Shown here: piece by piece, positions 9,808 through 18,973 of the stretch
How positions within the stretch are numbered: position 1 is the first letter of the stretch
Layout of the letters: every line of letters begins with the position of its first letter
Source: Paenibacillus_E sp040812395
Lineage (GTDB): Bacteria; Bacillota; Bacilli; Paenibacillales; NBRC-103111
NCBI RefSeq assembly: GCF_040812395.1
Contig: NZ_JBFNXH010000009.1
Span: 62,001 to 126,000, forward strand
Reading direction: 5' to 3'
DNA length: 64,000 nucleotides
Notes under the pieces: model-generated
Seen by the model: the letters and a program-made list of their open reading frames with translations, nothing else
The model's database searches: none
Told to the model about the DNA's origin: nothing
Made by a program: the position numbers and the translations under genes

Positions 9808-10548
9808 TCAGCCTATTCGTCTTACGTTCGCCCGGTATTGAGACGGCGTGGAGCCGGTCGCCTTCTTGAACTGCTGCACGAAATAGTCGCAGTCGCTGTA
9901 GCCCACTTCCAGCGCGATTTCAAACACCTTTTTGGCTGTGGCCTGGAGCAGCCTCTGCGCTTCCTCTACCCGCGTTTGGTGGACGAAATCATTGAAGTAA
10001 ACGCCTGTCTTTTTCTTAAACAATTGGCCTAAGTAAATCGGATGCATGTATAGTCGGCTGGCAATTTCTTTGATCGTAAGGTGCTCGCTGTATTTCTCCC
10101 GGATATAAGCGATGACCTCATCCACGGATCCGTTCACCGTGCTTGCCGCAGGCTGCGCCAGAGTGACGGAAGCTTCTCGATCCAACCGCAGCTTCGCTCT
10201 CGTTAGCGCTTCTACCAACTGGTCTTCATCCAGCGGCTTCAGCAAATAGTCGATCGCGCCGTAGCGAAGCGCCACTTTCACATATTCGAATTCACTAAAG
10301 CCCGATATGAATATAAATTGGCAATCAATGCGGCCGGATACCTCCATCATCAGCTCCAAGCCACTCAGAACCGGCATGCGCACATCGGTAATAACGAGAT
10401 CGGGCTTCTCCTGCTCAATGAATGCCAGCGCCTCCCGCCCATTCTCCACATCGCCGCACAGGTCAAAGCCGTGCTCGTTCCAAGGGATGATTCGTTTCAA
10501 CCCCTCGCGCATCTTCCTCTCATCCTCAACTAGCAATGTTCTATACAT
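9808..10548 (-). CDS. YesN-type response regulator, AraC output domain
   Basis: The 246-residue protein has a receiver domain at residues 1-120 (MYRTLLVEDERKMREG with the acidic pocket, phospho-acceptor Asp in DLVITDVRMPVLSG, Lys in YLLKPLDE) and a C-terminal AraC-type double helix-turn-helix (about 150-246, ending in CDYFVQQFKKATGSTPSQYR). I chose the ATG at 10548 because GGGAGG sits 7 nt upstream; it overlaps the kinase stop codon by 8 nt, indicating translational coupling. In this family the phosphorylated regulator activates sugar ABC transporter genes, here most likely the binding protein gene immediately downstream and perhaps the cluster at 15-19 kb. Confidence 0.92.
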   Translation of the reverse strand: MYRTLLVEDERKMREGLKRIIPWNEHGFDLCGDVENGREALAFIEQEKPDLVITDVRMPVLSGLELMMEVSGRIDCQFIFISGFSEFEYVKVALRYGAIDYLLKPLDEDQLVEALTRAKLRLDREASVTLAQPAASTVNGSVDEVIAYIREKYSEHLTIKEIASRLYMHPIYLGQLFKKKTGVYFNDFVHQTRVEEAQRLLQATAKKVFEIALEVGYSDCDYFVQQFKKATGSTPSQYRANVRRIG

Positions 10549-12352
10549 GCACATGCCTCCCATCGGTTTTTGACGCCGCAGTCTGCTCTTCTCGGGAACC
10601 TTTTGGAATTCGCACTTGAACGCTCGTTCCTTTACCCGGTTCCGATGTAAATGTGATGCCGAAAGCGTGATCAAAGCTTAACTTCAACCGGTTATGTATA
10701 TTTCGCAGCCCAACATGGTCGCCTCTGTTCAGTTCGTCGCTCCTGAGCGAATCGAGAAGCGCCTCCAATTTCTCCTCGCTCATGCCGACCCCATTGTCGT
10801 GCACTTCGAACAGGATGTTAGCATCCGAGACATACCCCTTAATGAGGATGGCGCCTGCTTTCTCCAAGCCTTCAATCCCATGAATGCATGCGTTTTCAAC
10901 AATTGGCAGCAAACTCATTTTCGGCACATACACACCAAGAACTTCCTCATCAACTTCGATTTCATACGAGAGCCTATGTTCAAAGCGGAACTTCTGAATT
11001 TCCAGAAAATCGAGGATGAATTCCATTTCCTCGCGGATCGGAATCCAGTCATTGCCCCACGTCAGCGAACGGCGAAAGCTGCGGGCAAGCCTTTTGATGA
11101 CAGCTGCGGTTTCAGGCTCATTTTTCACCAGGCTGTTCATCCTTATGGTTTCCAGCGTATTGAAAAGAAAGTGCGGATTAATCTGGCTTTGCAGCGCATT
11201 CAGCTGCGCCTGCCTGCGATCCAGCTCAGCCACATAAACATCCCGGATCAGCTCGCTGATCTGAATCGTCATCCGGTTGAACTCTTCGGTCAACTGGCCG
11301 ATTTCATCATTTGCCTGCTCAACTTGAAGCGGATTAAAATGCTGCTTTTTCACCAGCTTCATCTGCTTCCACAAGAGAACAATCCGGGCATTGAGCGAGC
11401 GGGACAGAATCATAATAATGAGGCTCGGCACGAGCAGATTCGCGCAGGTGAGATACACGAAAAAACGCCATGATTTTGTCATCACACCGAACAGCTGGCT
11501 CTTCGGATAGATGCCGACCATCTGCCAGCCTTTTAAATAATTCACGTTATCAAAATGGCTGCTCAGCACCAGACTCTGACTGTCATCCACTTGTTCGCTA
11601 AGCGGCACATGGCTTTGATCCGAACCGTACACAACGGTACCTTCCTCATCGATTAAGAAAACCTTGCCTTGAAAGGCGCTGTCCTCCAATGTTTCCTGTA
11701 TGAACTGCGGAAGAATATCAATCTTCAGAAGCTTCGTATACGTTTCGCTTTTCCTGAAAAAATCCAGCTTTCGAATAACGCTCAAATAGGGTTGACCCGA
11801 CTTGTTCGCAGCCATCATCCCCGAATTTCCGGCGCTACCGGCTTTGTTCGTATACAGATGCAGCTCGCCAAGGGTCGGGCTCATCTGGAGGCGCCGGTAC
11901 CACTCCTCCTGCTCCGTCTGCCTGTCGATAAAACGCAGGACGCCGGAGGAGATAAGCGTCTCGTTATCCGTATACAGGTAAGCGTTATAGAACTGCTTGT
12001 TAATCGGCACAAATTGGCTGACCGAGCTGTTCAAGATGTCGTTATAGGCAATCAGCATGTCATTCGTGCTCGAATACCGCTTATCCAGCGCATCGCTGAG
12101 CACACTGTCCGTGTACAGCACCGAGGAAATGCCAATGATGCCGTCGATGACCTTTCGGAAATTGTCTTTGTTCGTTTCCAAAGCATGCTGGAGATCTGAA
12201 GTTTTTTGAGACTTCACATTGTCCGCTGTAATCGCGTAAAACGTGACATTCGTGATGATAACGGGGAAAAAGACAGCGACAACATACAGAAACAGCAGCT
12301 TATTCCGGAGCCGCAGGTTGTTCCAACGCAAAATAAATGATCGTACGTTCAA
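10541..12352 (-). CDS. YesM-type sensor histidine kinase
   Basis: The 603-residue membrane kinase has a first transmembrane helix at about 16-38, an extracytoplasmic sensor region (about 40-290), a second helix at about 300-325, a HAMP domain (about 325-385), a His_kinase (LytS/YesM-class) domain with QSQINPHFLFNTLETIRMNS carrying the phospho-acceptor His, and a HATPase domain (LPIVENACIHGIEG, DNGVGMSEEKL, GLRNIHNRL). The start is TTG at 12352 with AGGAGG 5 nt upstream. It is the first gene of a kinase - regulator - binding protein operon. A 12-bp inverted repeat lies 44 nt upstream. Sugar-responsive signalling is expected from the family and neighbours. Confidence 0.92.
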   Translation of the reverse strand: MNVRSFILRWNNLRLRNKLLFLYVVAVFFPVIITNVTFYAITADNVKSQKTSDLQHALETNKDNFRKVIDGIIGISSVLYTDSVLSDALDKRYSSTNDMLIAYNDILNSSVSQFVPINKQFYNAYLYTDNETLISSGVLRFIDRQTEQEEWYRRLQMSPTLGELHLYTNKAGSAGNSGMMAANKSGQPYLSVIRKLDFFRKSETYTKLLKIDILPQFIQETLEDSAFQGKVFLIDEEGTVVYGSDQSHVPLSEQVDDSQSLVLSSHFDNVNYLKGWQMVGIYPKSQLFGVMTKSWRFFVYLTCANLLVPSLIIMILSRSLNARIVLLWKQMKLVKKQHFNPLQVEQANDEIGQLTEEFNRMTIQISELIRDVYVAELDRRQAQLNALQSQINPHFLFNTLETIRMNSLVKNEPETAAVIKRLARSFRRSLTWGNDWIPIREEMEFILDFLEIQKFRFEHRLSYEIEVDEEVLGVYVPKMSLLPIVENACIHGIEGLEKAGAILIKGYVSDANILFEVHDNGVGMSEEKLEALLDSLRSDELNRGDHVGLRNIHNRLKLSFDHAFGITFTSEPGKGTSVQVRIPKGSREEQTAASKTDGRHVHV

Positions 12353-12395
12353 AGTGACCTCCTACAGCTTGATGCGAAAACAGCATCTAGAGAAA

Positions 12396-12427
12396 TACCG
12401 ATTGAATCCGCTTTCATTCAATCGGTA
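12396..12427. promoter_or_regulatory. 12-bp perfect inverted repeat upstream of the sensor kinase
   Basis: TACCGATTGAAT and ATTCAATCGGTA are separated by 8 bp. The repeat sits in the leader or promoter zone of the kinase operon (minus strand). It has no following T-run on the minus strand, so an operator is more likely than a terminator. The cognate regulator is unknown. Confidence 0.5.
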
Positions 12428-12558
12428 ACATGTTAAATTAATCAATTCATGATGCTAATTATTAACTTAAAACAACACTAATTTTAGCATGTTTCCGTTA
12501 TATTTCACATGCGACTTGCTAACTATTTGTAAAATTCTCTATTTCGCCAAAAACTCCC

Positions 12559-12588
12559 TTGACTTTTCCGTATCCGTTCATTTATAGT
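12559..12588 (+). promoter_or_regulatory. Sigma-A-type promoter for T-box-thrS
   Basis: TTGACT and TATAGT are separated by 18 bp, placing the transcript start near 12595, just before the T-box leader. The spacing and match to consensus are good, and the position fits the leader. Confidence 0.7.
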
Positions 12589-12595
12589 TTTGAAT

Positions 12596-12908
12596 CAAGC
12601 AACACATATCTGGCTATGACCAAAGACATGATTTCCTTCACGGACTGTACAGAGAGAGAGGCATTCGCTGCGAGCTTCTCCAGAAACCGGATCGAAGTTA
12701 CCCCTTTGCAGCTGTGGCGTTGAACCCGCAGGCCTTACCCGGCGGCAGTAAACGGCACCGTCTCATCCCCGTTATCGGATACTAAGAAGGACCTTGCAAC
12801 TGCGTACTTTGGCCATTAGCCAAAGCCTGTCATGCTGCAGGTCGAATTAGGGTGGAACCACGAGCTGAACGCACTCGTCCCTTTCCGGGAGAGCGGCGTT
12901 TTTTTTGC
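12596..12908 (+). promoter_or_regulatory. T-box leader (threonine-specific) with terminator
   Basis: The leader carries the conserved T-box sequence AGGGTGGAACCACG at 12849-12862, which reads the uncharged acceptor end of the tRNA. The putative specifier triplet ACC (Thr) at 12700-12702 lies in the stem-I context GAAGTT-ACC-CCTTTGCAGC. An intrinsic terminator follows at about 12868-12906 (GAACGCACTCGTCCC pairing imperfectly with GGGAGAGCGGCGTT, then eight T). Low charged tRNA-Thr should favour the antiterminator and thrS expression. The specifier assignment comes from position and identity of the downstream gene. Confidence 0.9.
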
Positions 12909-12951
12909 GTTCATACACATTTTAAAAAAATGAGAAATGGAGGACTTAAAC

Positions 12952-14865
12952 ATGGAGATCAATGTAACATTGCCTGATGGAACAATACGGAGGTACTTAC
13001 CGAACACGACCGTCGCACAAGTCGCGGAATCCATCAGCATCTCTTTGAGAAAAAACGCTGTGGCTGGCAAATTGAACGGCAAACTCGTTGATCTAAGCCA
13101 AGCGATTGAGCAGGACAGCCACGTTGAAATTGTAACGCTTGACGGCAAAAACGGTCTGGACATCTATCGTCACAGTACTGCCCATGTATTGGCTCAAGCC
13201 ATCAAGCGTATATATGGCGATAAAGCTGTGAAGCTTGGGATCGGGCCCGTTATCGAAGACGGATTCTACTATGACATTGATATTGCAAATCCTCTTTCGG
13301 CGGAGGATCTGGGTGCCATCGAGAAAGAAATGGCGGCCATCGCGCAAGAGAATCTGCCTATCGTCAGGCGAGTCGTCAGCCGGTCAGAAGCAATAGCAAC
13401 TTTCGAGAAACTGGGTGAGCCGCTTAAGCTGGAGCTCATTCGCGACCTGCCCGAGGATGCCGTTATCAGCTTCTATGAGCAAGGAGAATTCGTCGACCTG
13501 TGCCGTGGTCCGCATCTGCCATCCACAGGCGGAATCAAAGCGTTCAAACTGTTAAGCGTTGCTGGTGCTTACTGGCGCGGAGATGCCAAAAACAAGATGC
13601 TGCAGCGCATCTACGGTACTTCTTTCCCGAAAAATGATCAGCTCGCAGAGCATCTTCATGTTCTGGAAGAAGCCAAGAAGCGCGATCACCGCAAGCTTGG
13701 CAAGGAACTGGAGCTGTTCATGTTCTCTGAAGAAGCGCCAGGCATGCCTTTCTACCTGCCGAAAGGAATGATTATTCGGAATCAGCTTGAAGATTTCGAG
13801 CGCGGGCTGCAAAGACAGCGGGAATATGAGGAAGTACGGACACCGCTCATGATGAACAACCAAATGTGGGAGCAGTCCGGGCATTATGACCATTACAAAG
13901 ACAACATGTACTTCACCGATGTGGACGATACGAAGTTCGCGCTGAAGCCCATGAACTGCCCGGGACACATGCTCATTTTCAAAAACAGCCTGCATTCCTA
14001 TCGGGAGCTGCCTATCCGCATCGCCGAATACGGCCAAGTACATCGCCATGAATTTTCCGGCGCCCTGAACGGCATGATGCGCGTCCGCACGTTCTGCCAG
14101 GATGATGCCCACCTGTTTGTGCGGCCGGATCAGATTGAGGAAGAAATCAGCCGTGTCATGGCGCTGATCGACGACATCTATCAGGTATTCGGCTTTGATT
14201 ACAGGATCGAACTTTCCACTAGACCCGATGATTATATGGGTTCAGAGGTACTATGGGATCAAGCGGAGAAATCGTTGCAGCAGGTGCTGGATAAGCGCGG
14301 CATCGCGTACCGAATCAACGAAGGCGACGGAGCGTTTTACGGGCCAAAAATCGATTTCCATATTCTAGATGCGCTGAAGCGGAGCTGGCAGTGCGGCACG
14401 ATCCAGCTCGATTTCCAAATGCCGGAGAAATTCGATCTTACCTACATTGGCGAGGATGGGCAAAAGCATCGCCCCGTCGTGATCCACCGCGCGGTGTATG
14501 GCTCCATCGACCGATTCATCGGCATCATCACCGAACATTTTGCCGGTGCATTTCCGCTCTGGCTCGCGCCCGTTCAGGCGAAAATACTGCCGGTTTCCGA
14601 TCATTATTCGGATTATGCTTACGACGTGAAGAAGAAGCTGGAAAGCGAGGGCATTCGCGCACAGGTAGACGGGCGCAGTGAAAAGCTCGGCTACAAAATC
14701 CGCGAAGCCCAGCTGGAAAAAGTGCCGTACATGCTCATCGTTGGCGAAAACGAGCGAACTTCCGGCAAGGCTTCAGTTCGGAAAAGAGGCGAAGGCGACC
14801 TTGGCGTCAAGGGCTTAGAGGAAATAGTAGCTCAAATAAATGAAGAGGTGCGCGCCCGGAAATAA
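12952..14865 (+). CDS. thrS: Threonine-tRNA ligase
   Basis: The 637-residue enzyme charges tRNA-Thr. The domain order is standard: TGS (residues 1-60, starting MEINVTLPDG), the second additional editing domain (about 65-225, with HSTAHVLAQAIKR and DLCRGPHLPSTG), a class II catalytic core (about 245-540) with the zinc-ligand region MNCPGHM, motif 2 VHRHEFSGALNGMMRVR, and motif 3 near HRAVYGSIDRFIGI, and a C-terminal anticodon-binding domain (about 540-637, VDGRSEKLGYKIREAQ). I chose the second ATG (12952) because GGAGG lies 8 nt upstream; the ATG at 12937 overlaps this site. Expression is controlled by the upstream T-box leader. It separates two sugar-transport blocks read on the opposite strand. 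Confidence 0.97.
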   Translation: MEINVTLPDGTIRRYLPNTTVAQVAESISISLRKNAVAGKLNGKLVDLSQAIEQDSHVEIVTLDGKNGLDIYRHSTAHVLAQAIKRIYGDKAVKLGIGPVIEDGFYYDIDIANPLSAEDLGAIEKEMAAIAQENLPIVRRVVSRSEAIATFEKLGEPLKLELIRDLPEDAVISFYEQGEFVDLCRGPHLPSTGGIKAFKLLSVAGAYWRGDAKNKMLQRIYGTSFPKNDQLAEHLHVLEEAKKRDHRKLGKELELFMFSEEAPGMPFYLPKGMIIRNQLEDFERGLQRQREYEEVRTPLMMNNQMWEQSGHYDHYKDNMYFTDVDDTKFALKPMNCPGHMLIFKNSLHSYRELPIRIAEYGQVHRHEFSGALNGMMRVRTFCQDDAHLFVRPDQIEEEISRVMALIDDIYQVFGFDYRIELSTRPDDYMGSEVLWDQAEKSLQQVLDKRGIAYRINEGDGAFYGPKIDFHILDALKRSWQCGTIQLDFQMPEKFDLTYIGEDGQKHRPVVIHRAVYGSIDRFIGIITEHFAGAFPLWLAPVQAKILPVSDHYSDYAYDVKKKLESEGIRAQVDGRSEKLGYKIREAQLEKVPYMLIVGENERTSGKASVRKRGEGDLGVKGLEEIVAQINEEVRARK

Positions 14866-14870
14866 GGGTA

Positions 14871-14902
14871 ACCCGAGGCTAGGCTCGGCTAAGCCTCAGG
14901 TT
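14871..14902 (+). terminator. Weak stem-loop downstream of thrS
   Basis: AACCCGAGGCT pairs with AGCCTCAGGTT with one mismatch, 6 bp after the thrS stop codon. The downstream T-tract is poor (TTCTTACT), so termination efficiency is uncertain. Confidence 0.45.
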
Positions 14903-14972
14903 CTTACTAAACTAAGCCTAGGGATGCCGCGTGGTTAGCGCCCGCGACCGCAACCGCTGCAAGTTTTCCGGT

Positions 14973-15150
14973 GGAACTATGATGCGCTATTTCACTGAAT
15001 AGCCCCCTTTTCACCCATGAAAAGGAACTACAATGCGCTAAACAGGTGAAAAAGTGCCTACAACCCGGCATTTTCCATCCATAGAGCACTGTAGTTCCGT
15101 GAAATCACTCTAACAGTGAATAGGACTATCGATAAGGCACCTACGTTCCG
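14973..15150. repeat. 178-bp intergenic four-block dyad element, copy A
   Basis: GGAAC blocks start at offsets 0 and 51 and GTTCC blocks at offsets 121 and 172 of a 178-bp unit, so the element is symmetric about its centre. Block contexts are GGAACTATGATGCGCTATT, GGAACTACAATGCGCTA, and the inverted ACTGTAGTTCC. It is close in sequence and identical in length to the copy at 56766-56943. It lies in the 403-bp gap between thrS and the YtcP-type permease; I see no gene there. Confidence 0.7.
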
Positions 15151-15268
15151 CCTAGCTAGTTAGCATAAAAGGACCTTCAAAGATAAGCCGGGCGTTTCTA
15201 TGAACGCCTTAGCGGATCCGCTCGCTCCAACCTTACGTTTTCCTCATAAGAACTACGGTGCACTCTCT

Positions 15269-16198
15269 CTATTCTTTCACGCCGCCGAGCGTTAAGCCTT
15301 TAACAAAATACTTTTGCAAAAACGGGTACACGACAAGAATCGGTACCGTCGCCAGCATCGTGATCGCAGCCCTGATTGAGGTAGGCGTAACGATGTTGGC
15401 GCCTATATTTTTACTGTTCACGAAGGCGGATGTTGCAGAACCGCCAATGCTCAAATTGGCAGATTGCAGCTTCTTCATCAGCTCATACTGCAGCGTGGAC
15501 AGATCTATTTTCGAAGAGTTATAAAGGAAGGTATCGAACCAGCTGTTCCACTGCCCAACTGCTACGAAGAGCGCAATCGTCGCAATCGCCGGCATACTTA
15601 AGGGCAAAATAATGCGAATAAACACCGTAAAATCATTGGCTCCATCCATTTTGGCCGACTCCACCAGGCTTTCCGGCAAGCCTTCAATAAACGAACGAAT
15701 GACGATCAGATTGAACGCACCGACGAGCCCCGGAATGATATACACCCAGAACGAATTTGTCAGGTGCAAATTTTTGATAAGCATATATACCGGAATGAGG
15801 CCCCCGCTAAAATACATCGTAAACACGAATATCATCGAAATCGGCTTGCTCAGCACAAAATCCTTGCGGCTGACCGTATAAGCCAGCATCGCCGTGCAAA
15901 ACACACTGCTCACTGTCCCAATCACCGTTCGAAGCACAGAAATAAGGAAAGCGTGATAGATCGTATGATCTTTAAAAATGGTCTGATAGTTGTACCAAGT
16001 CGGTTTACGCGGCCACAGAAACGTGCTTCCCAGCGTCGTGTCCGTCGCTTGATTCAGCGATACAGCAGCTGTATTAATGAACGGATACAACGTGACCACC
16101 ATGAGGCAAAGAAGCACTGCTACATTGATCGAATCAAACGCAATATCGCCGAACCCATTTCTTCTTAACCTGCTTACCCTGTTTTTCTCCGCATGCAT
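15269..16198 (-). CDS. YtcP-type sugar ABC transporter permease
   Basis: The 309-residue inner-membrane permease has six predicted helices and the binding-protein-dependent transport loop (EAA loop) around ESAKMDGANDFTVFIRIILP, which docks the ATPase. The C-terminus LQKYFVKGLTLGGVKE is typical of the MalG-like YtcP/LplC branch. AAAGGAGG lies 8 nt before the ATG. It follows the LplB-type permease gene by 18 bp and belongs to the operon binding protein - LplB - YtcP. No ATPase gene is nearby; importers of this class commonly share an MsmX-type ATPase encoded elsewhere. Confidence 0.92.
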   Translation of the reverse strand: MHAEKNRVSRLRRNGFGDIAFDSINVAVLLCLMVVTLYPFINTAAVSLNQATDTTLGSTFLWPRKPTWYNYQTIFKDHTIYHAFLISVLRTVIGTVSSVFCTAMLAYTVSRKDFVLSKPISMIFVFTMYFSGGLIPVYMLIKNLHLTNSFWVYIIPGLVGAFNLIVIRSFIEGLPESLVESAKMDGANDFTVFIRIILPLSMPAIATIALFVAVGQWNSWFDTFLYNSSKIDLSTLQYELMKKLQSANLSIGGSATSAFVNSKNIGANIVTPTSIRAAITMLATVPILVVYPFLQKYFVKGLTLGGVKE

Positions 16199-16216
16199 CG
16201 TCGCTGCCTCCTTTCA

Positions 16217-17179
16217 TTAATAAAGTCTCTCCTGCCCTAACCGTTTGGCCGCTTGATTCGCCATCATCAATAACGCAATGGAAATCACCGATTTGAAAAT
16301 GCCAGCTGCCGTCGCGAACGAATAACGGGATAAATTAATGCCGTATTTCAGCACGAAAATATCGATCGTTTCGGAAAAGTCGGTCACCATACTGTTTTGA
16401 AGCAAATACTGCTGCTCAAACCCGGCGTCGAGAATATGCCCGATACTCATAATGAGCAGAATCATAATGATCGGCCGGATGCCCGGCAGCGTAATGCTCC
16501 ACATCTTGCGGAATCGGCCCGCTCCGTCAATGCTGGCTGCTTCATACAGCGCGGGATCAATCATCGACATGGCAGCCAAGTAAATAATGGCGCTCCAGCC
16601 CACTTCTTTCCAAACGTTGGAGGCCCCGATAACCCACCAGAACGCATGCGGGTTCGATAGCAGCAGAATCGGCTCCTTAATCAGGTGCAGCTTCATAAGC
16701 AGGCCGTTGACAACGCCATCCAGCGAAAGCATCGTAATGATCAGATTCGCAGCAACAACCCAGGAGATAAAATGCGGGAGATAGCTGATCGTCTGCACGA
16801 GACGTTTGAAAAACATCCGCCTCACCTCATTCAGCAGTAAAGCAAGTCCAACCGAGCTAACAAAGCCGAATACCAAGCTGATTACACTCATCGCCAGCGT
16901 ATTGCGCATAATTCGAATAAACGCATCGTCCTGAAACAGCTCTTTGAACTGCGCCAGACCCACCCATTCGTTATTTAAAATGTTGCTGCCCAGCTTATAA
17001 TTCTGAAACGCCATCAGCCAGCCCCATAGCGGAAGATAGTTGAAAATAATAACATAAATGACGAAAGGCACCGACATCAACAGCAGCAGCTTCTGATGCT
17101 TCAGCCTTCTAAAGGCAGCTCCCGCCGAAAGTGGTTTCGGCTTAGGCTTTATGGCTGCGCGTTCTGTAGTAAGATCCAT
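16217..17179 (-). CDS. LplB-type sugar ABC transporter permease
   Basis: The 320-residue MalF-like permease has about six transmembrane helices, starting near residue 35 (LLLLMSVPFVIYVIIFNYLP), and the EAA loop YEAASIDGAGRFRKMWSITLPG. I chose the ATG at 17179, which has AAAGGAGG 7 nt upstream; an upstream in-frame alternative lacks a ribosome site. It lies about 100 bp downstream of the cognate binding-protein gene. Substrate is probably an oligosaccharide or its derivative, by family only. Confidence 0.92.
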   Translation of the reverse strand: MDLTTERAAIKPKPKPLSAGAAFRRLKHQKLLLLMSVPFVIYVIIFNYLPLWGWLMAFQNYKLGSNILNNEWVGLAQFKELFQDDAFIRIMRNTLAMSVISLVFGFVSSVGLALLLNEVRRMFFKRLVQTISYLPHFISWVVAANLIITMLSLDGVVNGLLMKLHLIKEPILLLSNPHAFWWVIGASNVWKEVGWSAIIYLAAMSMIDPALYEAASIDGAGRFRKMWSITLPGIRPIIMILLIMSIGHILDAGFEQQYLLQNSMVTDFSETIDIFVLKYGINLSRYSFATAAGIFKSVISIALLMMANQAAKRLGQERLY

Positions 17180-17281
17180 GATCATGCCTCCTTTGGCTAG
17201 CCTATATGTATGGCAAATGAGAAAACGATGCAAGGCTGCCCCGAGCGGCATGGCCCTGCACCGTTTGTGATTACCTCGCCG

Positions 17282-18973
17282 CTACTTCCATTTTTCTTGG
17301 CGTTCTTTCACTTTTTTCGTCAGCTCATCCATCCAGCCTGCCACGTCGAGCTTATTCACAGTACCCACATACTCGTTCCAGCTCTTATCGAAATCGGCTT
17401 TCGTCTTCGCGACGACCATTTGCGGCGGATATTTTTTATTAATGTCGTTTAATTTCTGGTCGAAAATCTTTGCTTTATCGGAGAGCTCAATACTCCAGAT
17501 CGGGAAATATTTACGCTTGAGATTCGGCGCGTTGAATAATTCCTCATACGTTGGCACGCCATACGATTTCAGAATAGCCTTGTCCGTATCGGTGTAACCA
17601 GCGGACATTTCTTCTGGCTGATTGCCTGGATCGAAGTTATTGCCGTCAGGCAAAGTTCCGGATGAACCCGGCCAGAAGTAAAGAACCTCACCACTCCAGT
17701 TTTTCATGTTTTCCTTCACCTTAAAGAACTCGCGTTGCTCCGGCGTACGGTAGAAGCGGCCTTTGTCATCCACTTTATAATCTTGGTCTTTGACGCCCCA
17801 GTTTTTCAGCACCTGTATCTCATCGCTGGCCATGAAGTCTGCGAATTGAATCGCGCGAACAGGGTCCTTCGCTTTGACGGAGATACCGAAACCGAAACCG
17901 TAGTTCATCGTCGGCGTATCAAGATAGTCGGCTTTGATACTGTCGTCGAAGGTGAGCTGTAGCGGAGCATACACTTGATCCAGCTTGCCTTGCTGTTTCA
18001 ACGCAGCTGTAGCATCCTGGAACTGCCAGGATTGATCGAACATGCCAAGTACGCGGCCGCTGGACAGCTTGGCGAGATATTGATCATAGTTCATCACGAA
18101 AGCTTCTTTATCCAGCAGCCCTTCGTTATACAAGTCGTTCAACTTGTTATAATACTTCTTCGTAATGTTTTCGTCCGTTTGGTAGAACGTCAACTGATTC
18201 GTTTCCGGATTGACCATCGCACGGGAATCGTTCGGGCCGCCAGCCAGGAACTGCATCGCCGTTGTCAGCGTAAAGTTGCGGAAGTCATACGTCAGCACTT
18301 CGAAAGGAATCGTATCCGCTCCGTCGATCTTCGGATGCTTTTTCGCATAGTCTCTGAGCAGCGCCGTATATTGGTCGAACGTCGTGATTTTCGGATATCC
18401 GGCTTCTTTTAGTACCTGCTTCTGCACCCAAAATGCGGCATTGACCCATTTGTTAGGCTTACCCGTCGGAGCTGCGTAAGGAAGGGCATAAATATGGCCA
18501 TCCGCCGCTTTGATACGATCCCAATAAGGCCCGTAAATTTTCTTGAGGTTTGGCGCGTTCTTCTCAATCAAATCCTCAAGCGGAATGAGCGCTTTCGCGT
18601 CGATCAGCTTGAACATTTTATCCCCGCCATAAATCAAATCCGGGTAGTCGCCCCCGGCGATCATCACGCCCAGCTTCTGCTCGATTTCGCCAACAACACG
18701 CTCATATTTTATAGTGACTCCCGTTTTCTCCTTGATGATATCGCCCAGTTTCGTGTGGTCAGGCACGTTATCCCCAGGCGCGTTCAGAAAGTAAGTGAAC
18801 GTAATTGGATCTTTTTTCGCTGTCGTTTGCCCGGCGGCCTTCGTGTCCGTAGATTTCGGTTGTTCGGTCTTTGAAGCTGCAGGCGCATTTTCTGTGCCGC
18901 AAGCACTGAGAGCAAGCATAGCAGCCGATAAGGAAACAGCCGTCAACATTGTAAGCGCTTTTCTTTTTTTCAA
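17282..18973 (-). CDS. LplA-type extracellular solute-binding lipoprotein (copy 2)
   Basis: The 563-residue lipoprotein has a signal peptide with lipobox LALSACGTE (Cys near residue 25), a short Ala/Lys/Thr-rich linker, and a family-1 solute-binding fold from about residue 50. It is a close paralogue of the protein at 8162-9799 and is the first gene of the importer operon with the two permeases. I chose the TTG at 18973 because GGGAGG lies 7 nt upstream; the longer frame to 19111 would place non-signal sequence in front of the lipoprotein signal. Regulation by the YesM/YesN-type system at 10-12 kb is plausible but inferred. Confidence 0.93.
   Translation of the reverse strand: MKKRKALTMLTAVSLSAAMLALSACGTENAPAASKTEQPKSTDTKAAGQTTAKKDPITFTYFLNAPGDNVPDHTKLGDIIKEKTGVTIKYERVVGEIEQKLGVMIAGGDYPDLIYGGDKMFKLIDAKALIPLEDLIEKNAPNLKKIYGPYWDRIKAADGHIYALPYAAPTGKPNKWVNAAFWVQKQVLKEAGYPKITTFDQYTALLRDYAKKHPKIDGADTIPFEVLTYDFRNFTLTTAMQFLAGGPNDSRAMVNPETNQLTFYQTDENITKKYYNKLNDLYNEGLLDKEAFVMNYDQYLAKLSSGRVLGMFDQSWQFQDATAALKQQGKLDQVYAPLQLTFDDSIKADYLDTPTMNYGFGFGISVKAKDPVRAIQFADFMASDEIQVLKNWGVKDQDYKVDDKGRFYRTPEQREFFKVKENMKNWSGEVLYFWPGSSGTLPDGNNFDPGNQPEEMSAGYTDTDKAILKSYGVPTYEELFNAPNLKRKYFPIWSIELSDKAKIFDQKLNDINKKYPPQMVVAKTKADFDKSWNEYVGTVNKLDVAGWMDELTKKVKERQEKWK

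Noticed and set aside
10694..11473. 259-codon open frame on the plus strand
   Set aside because: It lies antisense to the sensor kinase gene, whose domains are intact, and encodes no recognisable protein.
15196..15216. Terminator after the YtcP-type permease
   Set aside because: GGCGTT / AACGCC can pair but no T-run follows on the minus strand, so I did not call it.
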